This document shows, in pieces, positions 28,369 through 31,911 of a stretch of 31,911 bases of DNA. Source of the stretch: an uncultured Clostridia bacterium (GTDB taxonomy: Bacteria > Bacillota > Clostridia > Oscillospirales > Oscillospiraceae). Numbering within the stretch: position 1 is the stretch's first letter; each line of letters starts with the position of its first letter. Under the pieces are notes generated by a model. The model saw only the letters and a list, made by a program, of their open reading frames with translations. It was not told where the DNA came from and searched no databases. The stretch is taken from contig CANDEH010000014.1 of assembly GCA_947383645.1 (NCBI GenBank), positions 1-31,911 of the forward strand. Reading direction: 5' to 3'. A program made the position numbers and the translations under genes.

Positions 28369-31005
28369 GTGCGGCGCCAGAAGGCTGTGTGCCGCTTCAC
28401 CAGACCGCCGGATATGGAGACTGCCATGAAAGAGAAGTCGGAAAAGCGCGAAAAGAGGAGGGGGACGTCCCTGCTCCTCTCTATTGTGCTGGTTTTCTGT
28501 CTGCTGGGGACGATTGTATACGCCGTATCCCGGAGAATCTCTGTGGAGATGTCCGCCGCGGCTATTCAAAACCTCAGCGAGAGTCTGGATCTGATCCAGT
28601 CCACTATCGAGGCGATTCTCCGCAGCGAGGCGGAGTTCCAGACGCTGATTGCGCAGGAGGTGGCCCGGGCGGAGGACCCGGAGGACTATATCCGCGCCTA
28701 TGAGAAGAACCAGACGATGGCCAGAATGTCCCTGATCCTGTCCGGGGAGAAGGAGGGGGTCTCCAATACCGGGGAGGTCTTCACCGAGGAGGGGCTGGAT
28801 TTCTCCGCCGGGGGGACGATTATGGGTCTGCCGGTCTCCCAGTCCTATCTGAACTATATGGGCACCTGGTCCTACACCGTCAAATGCCCCGTTGTCCGGG
28901 AGGGGGAGGAGATCGGAACGCTCTACGCCGAGTACGTCTACGACGCCGTGGACCGCTCCCTGCCCAACGGGTTTTACAACAAGCAGGCGTCGCTGTATAT
29001 TATGGACGCCCAGAGCCAGCGCTTCGTGCTCAAGCCCAAGGGGATGGGCCAGCGCAGCGCGGGCCACCTGAATCTGGAGGATTTCTACCGGGCCAACAAC
29101 ATCGTGGACCCGGAGATTCACGCGGAGGTGACCTCCTGCCTGCGCGCCGGGCGGGACGCCCTCTTCTACCACGACATCCGGGAGGTCGATGCCCTGAACT
29201 ATATATGGGCGGTGAACGGCGGGACCATCTTCCTGGTGGGCTACGTGCCCGTGGAGGCCATCCAGCAGGAGGGGCGGACAGTCAACCAGAACATCTTCCT
29301 GGTGGTGGCCTCCATGCTGGCGGCGTTTATCCTGTGCATCCTCATCTACTACCTGAACTGGCGGCAGCAGGAGAAGCTCCGCCGGGAGCAGGAGGCGGAG
29401 CGCCGCCTCCACAGCCAGCAGCTCTCCGAGGCCCTCCAGGCCGCCCAGATTGCCAGCGAGTCCAAGACCACCTTCCTCTCCAACATGTCCCACGATATTC
29501 GCACGCCCATGAACGCGGTGCTGGGCTTTACCACCCTCCTGGCCAGGGACGCGGAGAATCCGGCCAAGGTCCGGGAGTACACCAGGAAAATCACCGCCTC
29601 GGGCCAGCACCTGCTGAGCCTCATCAACGACATCCTGGATGTGTCCAAGATCGAGAGCGGGAAGGTGGTGCTGAGCTTTGAGGAGTTCGCTCTCAGCGAC
29701 GTGGTCTCCTCGGTGGACGCCATCATTCAGCCCATGGCCCGGGCCAGGGGGCAGTCCTTCCACCTGGAGGTCACGGGCATCCGCCACGAGTACCTGGTGG
29801 GGGACGAGACGCGGATCAACCAGATCCTCATCAACCTCCTCTCCAACGCCGTGAAGTACACGCCGGAGGGCGGGAACATCTGGCTGCGCATGATCGGGCT
29901 GAAGCAGCGCTCCAGCCAGTATGAGCACATCCGCATCGAGGTGGAGGACGACGGCTACGGCATGACGCCGGAGTACCTGAAGACCATCTTCGACGCCTTC
30001 ACTCGGGCGGAGAACAGCACCACCAACAAGGTCCAGGGCACCGGACTGGGCATGGCCATCACCAAGAGCATTGTGGAGCTGATGGGCGGCACCATCGATG
30101 TCACCAGCGAGGTAAATCGGGGCTCCCTGTTCCGCGTGGATCTGGAGCTGCGCATCCAGGAGGGGCAGGCGGACCGCCGGTTCTGGGCGGAGCGGGGCGT
30201 CCGGCGCATCCTGACCCTGGGCGGAGACGCCGGGAGCCGGGAGAGCATGGCGGCCCTCATGGCGGACGCGGGGGTCCGGGTGGACACCGCCGCCAACGTG
30301 GCGGAGGCGCTGGACCGGATTCGGGACAGCGGCGGGGATGTGCAGCTGCTCCTGCTGGACTGGGACGATCCCGGACAGGACGCTGTCCAGGCGGCCCAAG
30401 CCCTCCGCCAGGCCCTGCCGGGGGCGCTGACGCCGGTGCTGTTTCTGTCGGAGGACCCGGAGGGGGCGGGGGAGGCGCTGTCCCTGCGCTGTGCCGGCGT
30501 CCTTGCCAAGCCCTTTTTCGCCGCGGCCTTCCGGGAGAAGGCGGCGGAGCTGTGGGCCGGGGAGGCGGGGGAGACCCCCGGGGAGCCGTCCCCGGCGGAG
30601 AACAGCCTAAAGGGTCTGCGGTTCCTGGCCGCGGAGGACAACGAGATCAACGCGGAGATTCTGACGGAGCTGCTGGAGCTGGAGGGCGCCTCCTGCGAGG
30701 TGGCGGAGAACGGCCGCCTGGCGGCGGAGCGCTTCCGGCGCGCGGCGGAGGGCGAGTTCGACGCCATTTTGATGGATGTGCAGATGCCGGTGATGAACGG
30801 CCACGAGGCCACCCGGCTCATCCGCGCAATGGACCGCCCGGACGCCAGGACAATTCCCATCATCGCCATGACGGCCAACGCCTTCGCCGAGGACGAGAAG
30901 GCCGCCCTGGACGCGGGGATGGACGCCCATGTGCCCAAGCCCCTGGATGTGGAGCTTTTGAAGAAGGTCATCAGAGAATGTGTGGGAGGAGAGGACAGAG
31001 GATGA
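28369..31005 (+). CDS. Membrane hybrid histidine kinase with degenerate and intact receiver domains
   Basis: 878 residues from a GTG with GGAGGAG upstream. An ATG at 28426 with GGAGA is a possible alternative. Order: basic N-terminus; TM1 (about 34-55); an extracytoplasmic sensor of about 245 residues; TM2 (about 304-326); a coiled coil; HisKA with His375 in FLSNMSHDIRTPMN; and HATPase with the N box LLSNAVKYTP, the G1 box DDGYGM and the G2 box GTGLGMAI. Then comes a receiver-like domain (about 607-725) without a clear acidic pocket, and a true receiver ending the protein, with Asp803 in LMDVQMPVMNG, the DDN-like acidic pair EDN and a C-terminal KP Lys. The gene overlaps the next one by ATGA, a solute-binding lipoprotein, so the kinase may sense the same sugar. 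Confidence 0.92.
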   Translation: MRRQKAVCRFTRPPDMETAMKEKSEKREKRRGTSLLLSIVLVFCLLGTIVYAVSRRISVEMSAAAIQNLSESLDLIQSTIEAILRSEAEFQTLIAQEVARAEDPEDYIRAYEKNQTMARMSLILSGEKEGVSNTGEVFTEEGLDFSAGGTIMGLPVSQSYLNYMGTWSYTVKCPVVREGEEIGTLYAEYVYDAVDRSLPNGFYNKQASLYIMDAQSQRFVLKPKGMGQRSAGHLNLEDFYRANNIVDPEIHAEVTSCLRAGRDALFYHDIREVDALNYIWAVNGGTIFLVGYVPVEAIQQEGRTVNQNIFLVVASMLAAFILCILIYYLNWRQQEKLRREQEAERRLHSQQLSEALQAAQIASESKTTFLSNMSHDIRTPMNAVLGFTTLLARDAENPAKVREYTRKITASGQHLLSLINDILDVSKIESGKVVLSFEEFALSDVVSSVDAIIQPMARARGQSFHLEVTGIRHEYLVGDETRINQILINLLSNAVKYTPEGGNIWLRMIGLKQRSSQYEHIRIEVEDDGYGMTPEYLKTIFDAFTRAENSTTNKVQGTGLGMAITKSIVELMGGTIDVTSEVNRGSLFRVDLELRIQEGQADRRFWAERGVRRILTLGGDAGSRESMAALMADAGVRVDTAANVAEALDRIRDSGGDVQLLLLDWDDPGQDAVQAAQALRQALPGALTPVLFLSEDPEGAGEALSLRCAGVLAKPFFAAAFREKAAELWAGEAGETPGEPSPAENSLKGLRFLAAEDNEINAEILTELLELEGASCEVAENGRLAAERFRRAAEGEFDAILMDVQMPVMNGHEATRLIRAMDRPDARTIPIIAMTANAFAEDEKAALDAGMDAHVPKPLDVELLKKVIRECVGGEDRG

Positions 31006-31911
31006 GTATGTGTGTCAAGAGAGGTCTGAGGAGAGGGACCGCCGCTGTCCTGGCGGTTCTGCTGATACTGCTGACCGCCTGCGCCAGCCAGGAGGACCCC
31101 AGGAACCTGATTACCCGGGAGGACGGCGAGGAGCGGGTGGTGAACCTGTTCAGTCCCATGGAGAAGACCAATCCCAACGCGGAGAACGTGGCCCGGACCG
31201 CAGCGGATCTGACGGTGGCCATGGCGGAGGAGCAGCTGGGGGTCAGCGTGGACTACTGGACCTACACTGCGGAGGACTACCAGGATAAAACCTATGACGA
31301 GGTGGCCCTGGACCGGGCCCGGAACAATATGGATGACCTGTACCTGCTCAACCCGGATGTCATTCTGGCTCTGGGGGCCGAGGGGAAGCTGGCGGACCTG
31401 TCCGGCCTGGACAGCGCCAAGAACCTGCGGGATATCATCCGCATCGCCAACACCGTGGACGGCAAGCTGGTGGCCATTCCGCAGGAGGTGGTGGCCTATG
31501 GGCTGTTCGTCAATGTGGACCTGTTCAAGCGGTACAATCTGGCCCTGCCCAACACCCCGGAGGAGTTTTTGGAGTGCTGCCGGGTGTTCAAGGCCAACGG
31601 CATCGAGACTCCCATCGGGGCCAACCGCTGGTGGCTGGAGACCTTCGTCTTTGCCATGGGCTACGCCGATCTCTACAACGGCGGCAACACCGAGGCGGAG
31701 ATCGCCGCCCTCAACAGCGGGGAGGCCAGGTACAGCGACTATATGCGCCCCGGCTTTGAATTTCTTGAAACCCTGATGGACAAGGGCTACATCGACGCGG
31801 AAAAGGCCCTGGTCAGCGAGGCCATAGAGGGGGAGGGGGCGGACTTTCTCGCCGGAAAGACCCCCATCGTCATGGCCTACTGGGGGGCGGCCAACACCGA
31901 GACCGCCTATG
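31002..31911 (+). CDS. Extracellular solute-binding lipoprotein (family 1 type), partial
   Basis: A lipoprotein open to the right edge of the window (at least 303 residues). A basic N-terminus (KRGLRRG) and hydrophobic core lead to the lipobox LTAC, with Cys27 as the lipidation site. An ATG two codons later is an alternative. The mature part resembles the sugar-binding proteins of CUT1-type ABC importers: segments VVNLFSPMEKTNPN, LYLLNPDVILALGAEGKLADLSGL, GKLVAIPQEVVAYGLFVNVDLFKRYNL and PNTPEEFLECCRVFKANGIETPIG. The start overlaps the kinase stop by ATGA, so they are translationally coupled. Whether permease genes follow cannot be seen. It may deliver sugar to an importer or report ligand to the kinase. 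Confidence 0.9.
   Translation, partial: MSMCVKRGLRRGTAAVLAVLLILLTACASQEDPRNLITREDGEERVVNLFSPMEKTNPNAENVARTAADLTVAMAEEQLGVSVDYWTYTAEDYQDKTYDEVALDRARNNMDDLYLLNPDVILALGAEGKLADLSGLDSAKNLRDIIRIANTVDGKLVAIPQEVVAYGLFVNVDLFKRYNLALPNTPEEFLECCRVFKANGIETPIGANRWWLETFVFAMGYADLYNGGNTEAEIAALNSGEARYSDYMRPGFEFLETLMDKGYIDAEKALVSEAIEGEGADFLAGKTPIVMAYWGAANTETAY

Noticed and set aside
26644..30399. A 1,251-codon open frame on the minus strand
   Set aside because: It lies antisense to the clearly recognisable MoxR ATPase and histidine kinase genes, is rich in His/Gly/Val/Leu repeats typical of the complement of GC-biased codons, and matches no family.

Overview
The window (31,911 bases) looks like chromosomal DNA from a GC-rich gut clostridium of the Oscillospiraceae type (Flavonifractor / Lawsonibacter / Oscillibacter-like). 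This is inferred from the GC-rich coding sequence, strong GGAGG ribosome binding sites, frequent TTG/GTG starts, a T-box leader, an SLH-domain surface protein, ferredoxin-linked ketoacid chemistry and hybrid histidine kinases. There is no rRNA, no CRISPR array and no complete mobile element.

Layout. (1) 237-1842: a MerR-type regulator with a two-helix membrane tail, followed by two small membrane proteins that look like free copies of that tail, and a YbjQ/UPF0145 protein, all overlapping. (2) 1901-2340: the rpsU gene (ribosomal protein S21) with a near-consensus promoter and a terminator. (3) 2386-3597: an inverted-repeat element and a secreted SLH protein on the minus strand. (4) 3957-11330: a carbohydrate locus. 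A TIM-barrel isomerase/epimerase is divergent from an operon of LacI regulator, Gfo/Idh/MocA dehydrogenase, sugar-binding lipoprotein, RbsA-type ATPase and RbsC-type permease. A perfect dyad of LacI operator type lies just before the lacI-family gene.

(5) 11288-13779: a lower-GC scar of mobile DNA next to an intact tRNA-Arg(CCG). It holds the 3' part of an IS3-family transposase, a broken phage minor capsid gene whose C-terminus looks like a toxin domain, a small overlapping gene that may be its immunity partner, and the C-terminal part of a tyrosine recombinase.

(6) 13998-24039, all minus strand: an apparent operon behind a T-box leader. In transcription order it holds an AMP-forming acyl-CoA ligase, a sodium:solute symporter, indolepyruvate:ferredoxin oxidoreductase alpha and beta, a frameshifted hypothetical gene, phenylacetate-CoA ligase, a tandem ACT protein and a PLP aminotransferase. 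The likely specifier codon is TAC (Tyr). T-boxes switch genes on when a tRNA is uncharged, so I infer that this cluster makes aromatic amino acids from imported aryl acids (uptake, CoA activation, reductive carboxylation by IOR, transamination) rather than only degrading them. Three palindromic intergenic repeats sit between its genes.

(7) 24105-28212: a homocysteine S-methyltransferase-like gene, then a small helical protein, a VWA/metallopeptidase-like protein and a MoxR AAA+ ATPase. (8) 28302-31911: a hybrid histidine kinase overlapping (ATGA) an extracellular solute-binding lipoprotein that runs off the window, probably the start of a sensor-linked sugar ABC locus.
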